This document shows positions 8,172 to 17,171 of a stretch of DNA of 64,000 nt, in pieces; the first letter of the stretch is position 1, and the number at the start of each line of letters is the position of its first letter. The DNA comes from Nocardia aurea. GTDB taxonomy: Bacteria > Actinomycetota > Actinomycetes > Mycobacteriales > Mycobacteriaceae. The notes under the pieces are model-generated. The model worked only from the letters and a program-made list of their open reading frames with translations, was not told the origin of the DNA and searched no databases. The stretch is from NCBI RefSeq assembly GCF_003123685.1, contig NZ_QCYJ01000029.1, positions 62,001 through 126,000 of the forward strand. Direction: 5' to 3'. The position numbers were made by a program, and so were the translations under genes.

Positions 8172-8389
8172 TGGTGGTCCTCGGGGGTCAACTCCATCCG
8201 ATACCCGTAACTGTCCACCGCCACCAACACCACATCCGACGACCGCGCGTCCATGTCGAATCGCACGAATCCGCCGTGCGACAACCGGACTACCACATCG
8301 CGGTGACCGTTGATTAGGGCAGGCTCGATCGAATCCACCACACCGGGACGAGGCACGACCGTGTCACGCCGGAACTGGTGAACGGCCAC
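8168..8389 (-). CDS. Small hypothetical protein
   Basis: The product is 73 residues from GTG 8389, rich in beta-type sequence (VVDSIEPALINGHRDVVVRL, then SHGGFVRFDMDARSSDVVLV). It could be the distal part of a longer gene: the adjacent frame upstream (MTSGYFEHPARLSPAP, ATG at about 8439) reads naturally into it if one base is changed near 8390. It overlaps the next small gene by four bases. No domain is recognised. Confidence 0.4.
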   Translation of the reverse strand: MAVHQFRRDTVVPRPGVVDSIEPALINGHRDVVVRLSHGGFVRFDMDARSSDVVLVAVDSYGYRMELTPEDHQ

Positions 8390-8796
8390 CGTGGCGCCGG
8401 TGACAGCCGTGCGGGGTGCTCGAAGTATCCGCTAGTCATTGGGGATGCTCGCCAGTTTGCAAGGCAAGCCCGGCTCCCAGTACTGCCCATGCGGGTAAAG
8501 CCATCCGCCCGACGACGTCTTCGTCGCCCGCAATCCGCTGTCAACGATTGCCGACCCGACAGGAAGCGCATCCAACTGGTCCGGGTCTTCGATGGTCGTC
8601 ATTTCTGCAGCCTCTCAGGCTCGGGGACGCCATCGGCCACTGCCGACGTCAGGAGCGCAGGGACGTGTGGACGGCAACCCATGTGTCGACTTGTCATTGT
8701 GCTTCGACGCGAACTCTTCCGGCGCGTTCCGAACGGAAACACCGCTGACGTGAGCAACTTCGCACCTACGGTGAGCCATTCGAGGTGGCATGTCGG
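8390..8796. other. No recognisable gene
   Basis: Apart from a possible 5' extension of the gene ending at 8168, no coding signal is visible on either strand. Confidence 0.45.
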
Positions 8797-9018
8797 TCAC
8801 GATTCACCGTTCAGCCCTGCGATAGCGTCGGAATGGACTTCGATTGCGTCCCGCAGCGCGGTCGTCAGCCTGCGCGTAGCGGCATCGGCCAAGTGATCGT
8901 TTTCGAAGCTCCACACGGCGGCATCGAACGCGAAGTCGAAACTGCCCTCTCGTGCTGCGGCTCGCGCGAGCGCCGCCAGTTGTGCCAGGTCAGTACGGCT
9001 CAGTTGTGTGTCAGGCAT
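8797..9018 (-). CDS. Small hypothetical protein
   Basis: The product is 73 residues, alpha-helical and acidic (LSRTDLAQLAALARAAAREG, then SFDFAFDAAVWSFENDHLAD). AAGGAG lies five bases before the ATG at 9018, one of the best ribosome sites in this part of the window, which supports translation. No transmembrane segment or known domain is visible. Neighbours are unrelated small genes. Confidence 0.6.
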   Translation of the reverse strand: MPDTQLSRTDLAQLAALARAAAREGSFDFAFDAAVWSFENDHLADAATRRLTTALRDAIEVHSDAIAGLNGES

Positions 9019-9182
9019 GGCAAACTCCTTGATCGGGAGAGATTCCGAGCTCTCGCTGAGTCGGAGAGCGAATCACCAGGTTCCGGGTCGGAACGCGGTG
9101 ATGATAACTAGCTTCGACGTTGTGCCGACCGGGGTGGCCGGGTAGAGCAGTGCGGGACTGGCGATCGTCGCTCAACTCGCGA

Positions 9183-9437
9183 TCACCGGGGCGGATCCGA
9201 CCCGGGCTTCTCGTGGGCGAGCACCGCCGCGACGCTACAAGCCATCTCCCGGATCAGGTCATCGCCGGATTCGCGCCGCGCGGTGGCCTTGGTGACTCCC
9301 ATGGTGTCCGCCACCGCGGTCACCCTAGCCTGGATCTGTTCGCCGACAGGGCCACGGGCACAGCTCAAATTGAGCCGCTGGGCCTCGGCCACGAACACGT
9401 CGATGCGGTCACCGAGCCAGGTCCTTCGGGGACTCAT
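9183..9437 (-). CDS. Small hypothetical protein, possible HTH
   Basis: The product is 84 residues from ATG 9437 (MSPRRTWLGDRIDVFVAEAQ). The segment VTAVADTMGVTKATARRESG resembles a helix-turn-helix, suggesting a small DNA-binding protein, but it is short and the match is by eye. The frame is open upstream to 9548 without a better start. No strong ribosome site is seen. Confidence 0.45.
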   Translation of the reverse strand: MSPRRTWLGDRIDVFVAEAQRLNLSCARGPVGEQIQARVTAVADTMGVTKATARRESGDDLIREMACSVAAVLAHEKPGSDPPR

Positions 9438-9671
9438 CGGGGCAGTGTGGCAGACCATGCGGACCACGGGAAGCGTCTCCCACTCACCTCGGTTCGTCTC
9501 GCCTCGAAGCAGAACCGACACCGTGACGCCCAAGAGTGCAGGTGACACGATCCACCGACGGCATCAACCAGGAGAAAGGACGACAGCATAGTTGCGCGTG
9601 CGTCGGCGCTAGGCTCGATGAAGGGACAGGCCTCGGCGAGCCCGTCCAGTGCGAACGGGAGGGTGATCGCG

Positions 9672-10274
9672 ATGGCTGAGGTAATGGCGTGTCCGGCGTG
9701 GTGCAGCGAGCACGTCGACCCCGATCCGAGCGAACCCGGCGACGAGGGCGCGCATTTCGGCCAACAGTTGACGGTCGCGGTGACCAAACCCCCCGGCTTG
9801 TCCGATGACCAGAGCTTCGTGGTCCAGCTCGCCGCGCACGACTACCGCGGGCAGCGCGAGACCATGATCTATCTCGACAACCCCGGACGCGGGGTAGCGC
9901 AAATTACCGAGTGGCAGGCCAAAGCGATCGTGGTGAACCTGTTGCACGCCACCGAACTGTGCGACTCGACCAATCCCGCAGGTATTGGATGCCCACAGTG
10001 GTGTATCGAAGACCACGACGACACCCCCGAGGACGAACCCGACACCGACGGCAACGCCTTCCACGCCAGCGCCCCCATGACCGTGGAAGTCTGGGGCCCG
10101 ACCTCGACCGACACCGACGTCTCGGTCCGAGTCGTCGCCCTCGACAACGACCGCACCCGCCGGATCTATCCGGAATTGATGCTGTCGGGATCCCACACGC
10201 CCCTCGGGATAGCCGAAGCCTGCAAGATCGCAGGCAACCTCCTCGAGGCTGTCGACCTCACCGCCAGCGAATAG
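9672..10274 (+). CDS. Hypothetical protein with two CPxWC motifs (DUF6907-like)
   Basis: The product is 200 residues and contains two copies of a module beginning CPxWCxxxH: CPAWCSEHVDPDPSEPGDEG near the N-terminus and CPQWCIEDHDDTPEDEPD after about residue 107. Each is followed by a beta-rich stretch (LTVAVTKPPGLSDDQSFVVQ; MTVEVWGPTSTDTDVSVRVV). The pattern recalls small actinobacterial DUF6907-type proteins, here duplicated. The Cys and His residues could bind a metal. ATG 9672 was chosen because GGGAGGGTGA precedes it. Function unknown; such genes are common in actinobacterial accessory regions. Confidence 0.65.
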   Translation: MAEVMACPAWCSEHVDPDPSEPGDEGAHFGQQLTVAVTKPPGLSDDQSFVVQLAAHDYRGQRETMIYLDNPGRGVAQITEWQAKAIVVNLLHATELCDSTNPAGIGCPQWCIEDHDDTPEDEPDTDGNAFHASAPMTVEVWGPTSTDTDVSVRVVALDNDRTRRIYPELMLSGSHTPLGIAEACKIAGNLLEAVDLTASE

Positions 10275-10617
10275 GTCGAACAGCCCAGGCGTCGGGTCGA
10301 GCGAGACCTCGAACAACCCCCGTCGGGCCATGCCTCGATCCGGCAGCGAAGACCGACCCGTTCGTCTGCGGGGCGCTGCGACAGGACTACAGATCGGCAC
10401 GCCACTCGCTGGCAAACCCGGTGCCCGTTAAGGACTCTGGCTTCCTGCATCGGCTTCGCGTGCGGGGGTCCGGGAGCGTCGGCTCAGGGGGCGTGCGGCC
10501 TTCTCCTGATCGCGGTCACCGATGCGTTTCACGCCGCGGACCATATCGGGGTGTGACTTGGATCGGCGTCGCGTGAGGTAGGTTCGACCTGGACGGCGCC
10601 GACCCGGGGGACAGACG
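10275..10617. other. No recognisable gene
   Basis: Only short incoherent frames occur here. The last 20 bases carry the purine-rich ribosome site of the next gene. Confidence 0.5.
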
Positions 10618-11217
10618 ATGACCGGCCAATCCGTGACCACGCTGGAGGACTTCCAGCTGTCGATGCTGCACGCGATGTGTGCGGGCGCGCCCGTGCGCGC
10701 CACGGACCTGCTCGACCGGATAGGAGCGACCCGCGCCGATGCCGCGGCAGCCGAGAGGCGCTGGTGGTACGCAGACAGCACCAACGACTTCACCTCGATC
10801 GCCGAATACGAATCCGCGTGGGGCATACCGGTGGCGGAGCGGATCGAACGCCGAGAACATGCCGAGATCCGATGGGCAGCGTGGGATCTGACGTTCTGGC
10901 CGGACTTCCGGGTGGAGTGGATGGAGGTCTCCCTGCATCGGAGACTGTTCAGGCAGATCGTGCGTCACCCCGACAGTCCACCGCCGCGGTGGGGTTCGGT
11001 CGCCGATCTGACTCCCTGGTCGTGCACCGTGAACGAATTCCACGACAGCCCCTTCGCGCCGGCCGATCACGTCGATGGATTCGGCAGCGTCGATGACGTG
11101 GCGTTCTTCCGAGCGATCGACCCAGAGTCCGGAGAAAAACGTGTACATCGGGTCCGTTTCGACTTCGGACTGCTGCAGTCGGTCGAACCGGCTCCCGATT
11201 ACGTGTGGAAGCTCTGA
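10618..11217 (+). CDS. Hypothetical protein
   Basis: The product is 199 residues with many Trp residues (RRWWYADSTNDFTSIAEYES; IRWAAWDLTFWPDFRVEWME). GGGGGA precedes the ATG by about six bases. The mixed alpha/beta sequence has no transmembrane segment and no recognised domain. The consistent codon use and length support a real gene. Confidence 0.6.
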   Translation: MTGQSVTTLEDFQLSMLHAMCAGAPVRATDLLDRIGATRADAAAAERRWWYADSTNDFTSIAEYESAWGIPVAERIERREHAEIRWAAWDLTFWPDFRVEWMEVSLHRRLFRQIVRHPDSPPPRWGSVADLTPWSCTVNEFHDSPFAPADHVDGFGSVDDVAFFRAIDPESGEKRVHRVRFDFGLLQSVEPAPDYVWKL

Positions 11218-11464
11218 GTCTTATCGACGCCTACGGCACCCAGTCGGGTCTCAAGAATCGTTCGATTCTCGAGCACTTCGGGCGCGAGAACCGAAGGCCG
11301 GGGTGCAGCTGCGCGGGCGGGTGTCGAGAAACACGTCGAAGAGTTGGCGTCCCAGCAGCAGGTCTGCGGTCGTCCTGCTGGGCCGGCTGCGGGCGCTGAC
11401 TGATCACATCGCATGAAATCCGTTCTCGCCGTGGCCTGTCATCGAGTGTGCGACCATCCGATGT

Positions 11465-11785
11465 GTGGCTAAGGGCAAGGGCGGCAGAAAGAAGGCGCGG
11501 GCCTCGGTCGAGACCAAGCGCCAGCGTGTTGCCCGGGCGGAATTGATCCGAGTCGAGGAGTTCCTCCGAACTGCGAAGTCGGTTGAGGCATCCCGGCCAT
11601 TGACACCGCGCGAGCGCGATTTGGTCGTCGAGGCGCGGCAGTTGCGTCGGCAGCTGTACATGCGTTTGGGCCCGAGGACTCCTCCTGCCGGAAAGCGTCC
11701 GGAGCGTGTCGGTCGACCGGTGCTGACCGGGGGATTGCGCTCGGTCGTCTCGGGTGGGCTCCCCGGCATGGGCCGCCGCGGGTAA
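11465..11785 (+). CDS. Small basic hypothetical protein
   Basis: The product is 106 residues from GTG 11465, strongly basic (VAKGKGGRKKARASVETKRQ) with a predicted helical middle (ELIRVEEFLRTAKSVEASRP, RERDLVVEARQLRRQLYMRL). A nucleic-acid-associated role would fit the charge but nothing specific supports it. No clear ribosome site. Confidence 0.4.
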   Translation: MAKGKGGRKKARASVETKRQRVARAELIRVEEFLRTAKSVEASRPLTPRERDLVVEARQLRRQLYMRLGPRTPPAGKRPERVGRPVLTGGLRSVVSGGLPGMGRRG

Positions 11786-11978
11786 GAGGGCCCTGTCCGG
11801 TGTCGCCGGAACTGTCGATACCGGGCCAAGCGGATAGGGCGGCCGCGTGAAGGTCGCCGATCGCCCCGGACCCCTGCTCGACAGCATTCTGGAGCGGATT
11901 CGGGTCGGCCAGGGGAGTCTCGTTCAGGGCCTTTTCGCGCGAGCGAGAATCGTCTGTCGGCATGTTCGTCGAGCTCGA

Positions 11979-12112
11979 TCGTCCACCTCGACCTGGCCGC
12001 GAACACCGACCTGGATCAATGCCAGCTGCACGCGCTCCGGATCGGAGCCGAACCAGCACCCACACAACCCGACCCTCGCTGGGGAGTACTACTCGATCCA
12101 GCAGGCTACCCG
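11979..12112 (+). pseudogene. VOC/glyoxalase-family C-terminal fragment
   Basis: One frame encodes VHLDLAANTDLDQCQLHALR, then IGAEPAPTQPDPRWGVLLDPAGYP, the characteristic end of VOC (vicinal oxygen chelate) proteins annotated as glyoxalase/bleomycin-resistance domain. No N-terminal half, start codon or ribosome site is present upstream. It is a gene remnant. Nothing else is recognised between 11786 and 12388. Confidence 0.5.
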
Positions 12113-12388
12113 CGTTCTGCATCACTACCTGCACCCCACCGCCATGAACACCAGCCACATCAGCACCCGGCCCCGCAAGCCTCCGTTCCACCTTGACGGA
12201 ACCCATAGGGACACCCCCGGCGTGCCGAATTCGTCGTTCGGCCCGGGGTCGAGCAGGACAGCGATGAGATCAGGGTTTAGGCCGATTTCTAGCCGGGTAG
12301 ACAGTAGTGACAACCCGGCGAGTCGAAAACTTGTGTGGGACTGTGTTTTTCGCCTCGTATAGCCCAACGGGGAGAGAAGGAGGGCTTG

Positions 12389-13741
12389 ATGGAAGACAGT
12401 CGGCAACGCCGAGCGCAACCACGCTGGCGAGTCGCAGTGCCTCACTCGATAACGGTTGTGGTGGTGGCTTTTGCGGTTGTTTGGGGCGGCGGTGTCGTAA
12501 CGGCGCAGCCGAGCGAAGTGCCTCCCTCGACTACCGTGGACCCGCGGACATCGACGACAGTTCCTGCGCCGCAGGCTTCCTCTGTCCCGCCTTCTGCCCC
12601 GTCGTCGTCGGTGCCTGCGCCTACCTCGACCCCTGTGCCCGCGCCTCCCTCGACGAGTGCGCCCGCCGTGACGACTTCGCCGGGTACCGAGTGTGGCCCT
12701 GGTCCGAAAAACAAATCCGAGGAGTGGACACCGACCGAGAATCCGAAGGCCACGGTCGAACCGGGCAGGATGCGTTCGGACTGCCAGGAAATTCCCGACG
12801 GTTTCACGAAGGCCGATGCGGACAAGGCCGAGACCATGGAAGCGTCGCTGGCGAGCCGCCCACAGTCGCGGGTGGCAGCGGGATGTCAGGTGTATTGGCC
12901 CGCACCGTATGAGGTGTGTGGGGCGATCCGTGACAAATACAATGCACTTGGTGGCCCGAACAGCTTCCTGCTATTTCCGACCAGCAACGAGTTGAGCAAC
13001 CCCGACGGTGTCGGTAAGCGGACGACGTTCCAGAACGGGCCGATCTACTGGTCGCCCGCTGGTGGCGCTCACCCGGTGGTGAATCACTTCTTCGCGGCGT
13101 GGCAGCGGCAGGGTTGGGAAGGAGGGGTGCTGGGGTACCCCACTACCGATGAGATACCGTCCGCCAATGGTGGACGACGCCAGGAATTCCAAGGTGCCGC
13201 GATCTATTGGCATCTCAACGAGGCGTACGCGATCGGCGGCGCGATCCGCGACAAGTGGAACACCGTGGGCGCCGAGGGCGGGCCGTTGGGATATCCGAAT
13301 ACCGACGAGCTGTCGGTAACGAAGAACAACGGCCGCTACAACAACTTCGAGAACGGCACGATCACGTGGTCAGGCCAGACCGGATCGCGGCTGCTCTACG
13401 GCGCGATCCGGGACCGGTGGGCCTCGTTCGGTCGTGAGGACGGGGAGATGGGGCTACCTCTGGGCGATGAGCTGGTCGCGGCCGACGGTACCGGCCACTA
13501 CGCAAACTTCGAGGACGGCTCGGCCATCTACTGGTACCCGGTGATCGGCGCATGGCGAGTCACTCCCGGCATACTCAGGATTTTCGCTCAATTCGGTGCT
13601 GAAAGCGGAAAGTTCGGCTATCCGACCTCGGCTGCCGGGCCAGCTGGAGCAGACAACGGGATCGGGCAGGGTTTCGAGAACGGCTCGATCATCTATATCG
13701 ACAGGGGGGCCACATATGACTACTACACCGCATCCTACTGA
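12389..13741 (+). CDS. Exported LGFP-repeat protein
   Basis: The product is 450 residues. A hydrophobic segment at about residues 19-40 (HSITVVVVAFAVVWGGGVVT) is a signal peptide or N-terminal anchor, followed by a Pro/Ser/Thr-rich linker of about 65 residues and then five LGFP-type repeats with cores NSFLLFPTSNE, GGVLGYPTTDE, GGPLGYPNTDE, DGEMGLPLGDE and SGKFGYPTSA. LGFP repeats occur in mycolate-bacterial envelope proteins and are thought to help hold them at the cell wall. AGGAGGG lies four bases before the ATG. The last 26 bases overlap the next exported-protein gene, so the two are probably co-expressed. No catalytic domain is present. Confidence 0.85.
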   Translation: MEDSRQRRAQPRWRVAVPHSITVVVVAFAVVWGGGVVTAQPSEVPPSTTVDPRTSTTVPAPQASSVPPSAPSSSVPAPTSTPVPAPPSTSAPAVTTSPGTECGPGPKNKSEEWTPTENPKATVEPGRMRSDCQEIPDGFTKADADKAETMEASLASRPQSRVAAGCQVYWPAPYEVCGAIRDKYNALGGPNSFLLFPTSNELSNPDGVGKRTTFQNGPIYWSPAGGAHPVVNHFFAAWQRQGWEGGVLGYPTTDEIPSANGGRRQEFQGAAIYWHLNEAYAIGGAIRDKWNTVGAEGGPLGYPNTDELSVTKNNGRYNNFENGTITWSGQTGSRLLYGAIRDRWASFGREDGEMGLPLGDELVAADGTGHYANFEDGSAIYWYPVIGAWRVTPGILRIFAQFGAESGKFGYPTSAAGPAGADNGIGQGFENGSIIYIDRGATYDYYTASY

Positions 13742-14444
13742 TCGTTCCCAGTCACGTAAGCGGATCCCACAGCTTATGCCAGCAGCCATTGCCGCTGTCG
13801 TGCTGGTGATGATGGCGACGATACCGGCGCTGACCAACAATGCTCCCGCCGCTGCCGCCGATGTCTCGACCTGCACCGGAACGCCACAAGCTCCAATCTA
13901 CCCGAACTATGACAGTTCCGAAGAGCTGGGAACTTACGACAACACTGTGGCCGGCGAAGTGATCATCCGACGTGGGTTCTACTGCGTGCCGAGCTCATCA
14001 CAGAACGAAGCGGCCGACGGGTTCGGGTTCGGACTCGACAAAGTCCAGAACCGACACCACATCGGACGCCCGCAGGACGGGTACAACCGCGCTACCGCAA
14101 TCAAGGCAGTCAAGTTCGTCCTCTCGGCACCACCATCGAATGTCACCTCCAAAACAGACGACTGGGGATTCGGATGGAATTTCCTCGTCTACGCCAACGG
14201 CGGAACGGAATGCCCAAAGGGCAATCCGGATCCGCAAGCATGTGCGAACAAGGTAAGCGTGCCGGTCAAGGCCGCCTCCACCGAAGGCGGCGACGATTAT
14301 GAACCGACCGGCGGCATGCCAGCGGGAGAGCCTCTGGGCCTACAGACTGTCTACTGCGACTACGGTCAGCAAAGTCTGCTCCGGTGCGATCTCTGGGTGA
14401 CCGCGGCGCTGGCCAAGGCCGCCGAGGGCCAAGGCATCAACTGA
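13716..14444 (+). CDS. Secreted hypothetical protein
   Basis: The product is 242 residues. A basic N-terminus (SRKRIP) is followed by a hydrophobic core (AAIAAVVLVMMATIPALT) and an Ala-rich region ending in AAAADVS, a good Sec signal peptide. The mature part has several Cys residues (STCTG, FYCVPSS, TECPKGN, ACANK, YCDY, RCDLW), suggesting disulfides, and is rich in Trp, Gly and Asp. No known domain. The start lies inside the preceding LGFP gene and is preceded by a run of six G, so translation is probably coupled. A joint envelope or extracellular role is inferred from the overlap only. Confidence 0.7.
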   Translation: MTTTPHPTDRSQSRKRIPQLMPAAIAAVVLVMMATIPALTNNAPAAAADVSTCTGTPQAPIYPNYDSSEELGTYDNTVAGEVIIRRGFYCVPSSSQNEAADGFGFGLDKVQNRHHIGRPQDGYNRATAIKAVKFVLSAPPSNVTSKTDDWGFGWNFLVYANGGTECPKGNPDPQACANKVSVPVKAASTEGGDDYEPTGGMPAGEPLGLQTVYCDYGQQSLLRCDLWVTAALAKAAEGQGIN

Positions 14445-14538
14445 TCAACGCCTGACTGGACCGGTACATCAGACAGGCGGCAGCAGTGTGTCGTCCCACC
14501 GGCTCGACGATGATTCACAGACCTAGGAGGATCGGGTG

Positions 14539-15516
14539 ATGAGCGTTCCGTCCGACCACCGGCTCGACGAACTGCGAACCGAGGTAGACCGGCAGTTGTC
14601 AACCATGGGCAACGGCTTCACAGGTATCGCGCTCGTTGACCTGGCACATGACAGTATCTCGCAGGTCGCGAGAACTCTCCGCGGACGGTCCTGTACTGAT
14701 CCCCGTGTCGGGATCACCGCCGACCTCAGTACCCGGCGGGTCGACAATGATGGCACCTTCTCGGCCATGGGACCTGTATACCTGGCGAGCCTGCTCGTTG
14801 CGGTGGATCCGGCATCGTCGGACGCGCAGAACGCCGCGTCACCGGGGCTCATTCCGTATGTGGAAGCGACAGCGTGGCGCAACATTCTTCTTCCGAAACC
14901 GTCATGGTGTTACCTGCGTGAAGCCCCCGACGGCACCCCGGCCGAGGGCGCCCGTCAATGGTTTTTCGTATTCTTTATCGCCTCGAACGGTGAACTACTC
15001 GCCGCACCCACCGATTTCGACTGGGTAGCGCACAGAGTTCGCTATCGGGGTTTGTTGGTGTCCTTGATCGACAGGGACGGCAACCGAGTCGAGACAATCT
15101 ACAAGAACGAACGTTTCCCGAAGTTCTATCAGGCCTACACCGAAGGGCGCGGGCGGTACTGGGATATCGAAATAGGCACACCCCCACCGGGCGCGAAAAT
15201 AGCTGATTGTTTCGAATCGCTCGCCAAAGCAGTTGCTCGAGTCGGAGCGATCGCGGACAGCATCCGTCCGGAGGCTCTGACATGGAAACACGGCACCACC
15301 GTCGAACTAGTTCTACGCAACGACCCCGACAAGCATCGCTACAAAATATCGCTGACTGTGCCCACCGCCGACGAACTCGACAGCGGAAGCCGCATCCTTC
15401 GCGCAACCACAGATGGTCTCGATACGGTACTGACAAGCCCGCACCAATACGCCAACGGAGTGATAGCCCGCCTGCGAGAGGCAGGAACCAGCGGCATCGC
15501 CGCGATCGCCGACTAG
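14539..15516 (+). CDS. Hypothetical protein
   Basis: The product is 325 residues, soluble, alpha/beta. AGGAGG sits upstream of the tandem starts GTG 14536 and ATG 14539. The protein contains an aromatic-rich strand region (RQWFFVFFIASNGELL) and a regular C-terminal helix-strand region. No signal peptide, transmembrane segment or family was recognised. It follows the exported pair by about 90 bases, in the same direction. Confidence 0.6.
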   Translation: MSVPSDHRLDELRTEVDRQLSTMGNGFTGIALVDLAHDSISQVARTLRGRSCTDPRVGITADLSTRRVDNDGTFSAMGPVYLASLLVAVDPASSDAQNAASPGLIPYVEATAWRNILLPKPSWCYLREAPDGTPAEGARQWFFVFFIASNGELLAAPTDFDWVAHRVRYRGLLVSLIDRDGNRVETIYKNERFPKFYQAYTEGRGRYWDIEIGTPPPGAKIADCFESLAKAVARVGAIADSIRPEALTWKHGTTVELVLRNDPDKHRYKISLTVPTADELDSGSRILRATTDGLDTVLTSPHQYANGVIARLREAGTSGIAAIAD

Positions 15517-15610
15517 GTCCGTCTGGGACTATCTCGCTAAGACCGTGTCTCACGTCGTCGTAGTTCGTTCAGTGTCTGCGGTAACTGGTTGTGTTGCATG
15601 ATGTCTGGTC

Positions 15611-16030
15611 GTGGTCGATGTTCTGTCGCAGCGTCTGGTACCGGATGGGTTGTGGGTGCTGGTCGAGCCGTTGTTGCCGAGGTTCGAGGCCCGTGCCCAG
15701 GGTGGCGGGACCGCGCCGGTCGATGAGCGTGCGGTGTTCACCGCGGTGGTGTTCGTGTTGACCAGCGGCTGCGCGTGGCGGATGTTGCCGCCTTCGTTCG
15801 GGGTGACCGTCCCGACGGCGCATCGCCGGTTCACCGCGTGGACCGAAGCCGGTCTGTGGCGGCGACTACACCGTGCGGTACTCGACGAGCTGGGTAGCGA
15901 GGGCTTGATCGACTGGTCGCGGGCGGTGGTGGACGCGGCATCGATACGAACCAAAAAGGGGGCGCCATGACCGGGCCGAGCCCGGTCGACCGCGGCAAAT
16001 CCGGCTCGAAACTGCACGTGCTCGCCCGGG
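15611..16030 (+). mobile_element. IS5-type transposase, N-terminal half only, with -1 frameshift site
   Basis: The frame from GTG 15611 encodes the N-terminal transposase domain: LSQRLVPDGLWVLVEPLLPR, TSGCAWRMLPPSFGVTVPTA, AHRRFTAWTEAGLWRRL and VVDAASIRTKKGAP. It stops at 15970, and the overlapping -1 frame continues with MTGPSPVDRGKSGSKLHVL, the next conserved block of IS5/IS427-type enzymes. The shift occurs at AAAAAGGGGG, a slippery site as used for programmed frameshifting in this IS group. After KLHVLA (about 16030) similarity ends abruptly, so the catalytic C-terminal half is missing. Terminal inverted repeats could not be defined. A C-terminal piece of similar type lies at 58297-58436. 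Confidence 0.75.
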
Positions 16031-16045
16031 CGAACCGATCCAAGT

Positions 16046-16078
16046 CCAGACCTGATCAAACCGATCGGTTTGGTCTGG
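16046..16078. promoter_or_regulatory. Palindrome upstream of the nuclease gene
   Basis: CAAACCGATCGGTTTG at 16057-16072 is a perfect 16-bp palindrome, and outer arms CCAGAC (16046-16051) and GTCTGG (16073-16078) add a second pairing. It lies 60 bases before the thermonuclease start and right after the IS remnant. It could be an operator, a transcript hairpin or an IS boundary feature. Confidence 0.4.
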
Positions 16079-16138
16079 AACGCTTCGGGCCGGGATCGAG
16101 GCGACTAGAGTTGAATGCCCTCGACCTGGAGGTATTCG

Positions 16139-16651
16139 ATGTCAAGGACGACTATCTCGTTTGCTTGTGCCGTCGGAATGGCGACCTCGGTCGCGTTTCT
16201 CACCCCGCCGTCAGCCCTGGCCTATGCGACGACCGCGACCGTGGTGAAAGTCGTTGACGGTGACACCGTCGGTGTCGAGTACTCCGACGGTCGTGACGAC
16301 ACCGTCCGCATCCTCGGTATCGATACCCCAGAGACCAAACACCCCGACAAACCTGTCGAATGTTGGGGGCCCGAAGCCACAGCGTTCGCCACCACCGAAC
16401 TCGCGGGCAGGGTGGTCACGCTCAGTACCGATCCCACCCAGGACGAACGAGACCGATACCGACGCCAGCTGGCTGTCGTGGACCGCGACGGCTGGAACTA
16501 CAGCATCGAAGCCGCCCGCGCGGGAGTCGCCCGCGCCTACATCTACGACGACAAACCGGTCACCATCTACCCGCAGATCCACGCCGCCCAACAACAGGCA
16601 CAAGCCGCGGGCCGCGGACTGTGGGGACCACCGTGTAACGGTGCCCGATAA
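16139..16651 (+). CDS. Secreted thermonuclease-like (SNase) protein
   Basis: The product is 170 residues. The signal peptide is clear: SRTTISFACAVGMATSVAFL ending ...PPSALAYA. The mature part is a staphylococcal-nuclease-like OB fold with VVDGDTV, VRILGIDTPET and DERDRYRRQLAVV, which contain the equivalents of the catalytic Arg, Glu and Arg and the Asp ligands for Ca2+. The C-terminal AQAAGRGLWG is also typical. GGAGG precedes ATG 16139 by seven bases. It would degrade extracellular or envelope-proximal DNA or RNA. Confidence 0.85.
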   Translation: MSRTTISFACAVGMATSVAFLTPPSALAYATTATVVKVVDGDTVGVEYSDGRDDTVRILGIDTPETKHPDKPVECWGPEATAFATTELAGRVVTLSTDPTQDERDRYRRQLAVVDRDGWNYSIEAARAGVARAYIYDDKPVTIYPQIHAAQQQAQAAGRGLWGPPCNGAR

Positions 16652-16685
16652 CCCGAATAGAGGCGGGGGACCCAGTCGGTGCCGG

Positions 16686-17171
16686 TCACCTCTTGCGGTT
16701 GGCGAAGGGTAACGTGGCGTGCATCGCGCAGAATTCGTCGAGCATTTCCTGTTTCACAGCGACGGGGTCGTCGACCAGGCGCCAGCCCACGAGCAGTTGG
16801 GCTCTGTCGGCCAGTTGCCAGATCATTCGGCCACCCTCGTGTGGGGCTGCCTGTCCGGTCCCGTATCGGCGTAGTTCATCGAGCCGTGTGCGCAATCCCC
16901 GCTGCCCGGTGCCGCCGGCCGTGGCGCTGCCGATGTAGAGCACCGGTTCATCGGGTACCCACGACCGCTGGAGTTCCGTGATCGGCAGTGTCGGGTCCTT
17001 GTCCTTCCAACGCCCTGCCGAACTGACCGGCAGGAAGACCGGCGGACACGACACCGGGCGCACCACGACATAGACCCCGGCCGCGGCAGGGGCGGTGTCC
17101 ACATCGACAATCGGCACGAAGGCCTCGAACCCGTCCAGGTTGAATGGCATCAGCCCATCATGACCGACCAT
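16686..17171 (-). CDS. GIY-YIG-like domain protein
   Basis: The product is up to 161 residues. GVYVVVRP, then after a loop PVLYIGSATAG and GLRTRLDELRRYG with an HEGGR turn, follow the order of the GIY-YIG nuclease fold (GVY strand, YIG strand, catalytic Arg helix). The first motif is GVY and the second LYIGSA. A catalytic Glu near the C-terminus could not be assigned. The annotated start, ATG 17171, lies within the right part of a 63-bp perfect palindrome, and an internal ATG at 17150 also lies in it, so expression may depend on that hairpin. Similar stand-alone proteins are usually annotated as hypothetical. Confidence 0.6.
   Translation of the reverse strand: MVGHDGLMPFNLDGFEAFVPIVDVDTAPAAAGVYVVVRPVSCPPVFLPVSSAGRWKDKDPTLPITELQRSWVPDEPVLYIGSATAGGTGQRGLRTRLDELRRYGTGQAAPHEGGRMIWQLADRAQLLVGWRLVDDPVAVKQEMLDEFCAMHATLPFANRKR

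Noticed and set aside
10166..11148. Minus-strand frames opposite the genes at 9672 and 10618
   Set aside because: No protein-like composition or ribosome site; the plus-strand genes have both.
15550..16059. Minus-strand frame over the transposase fragment
   Set aside because: Thr/Arg/His-rich complement of the IS5 coding sequence.
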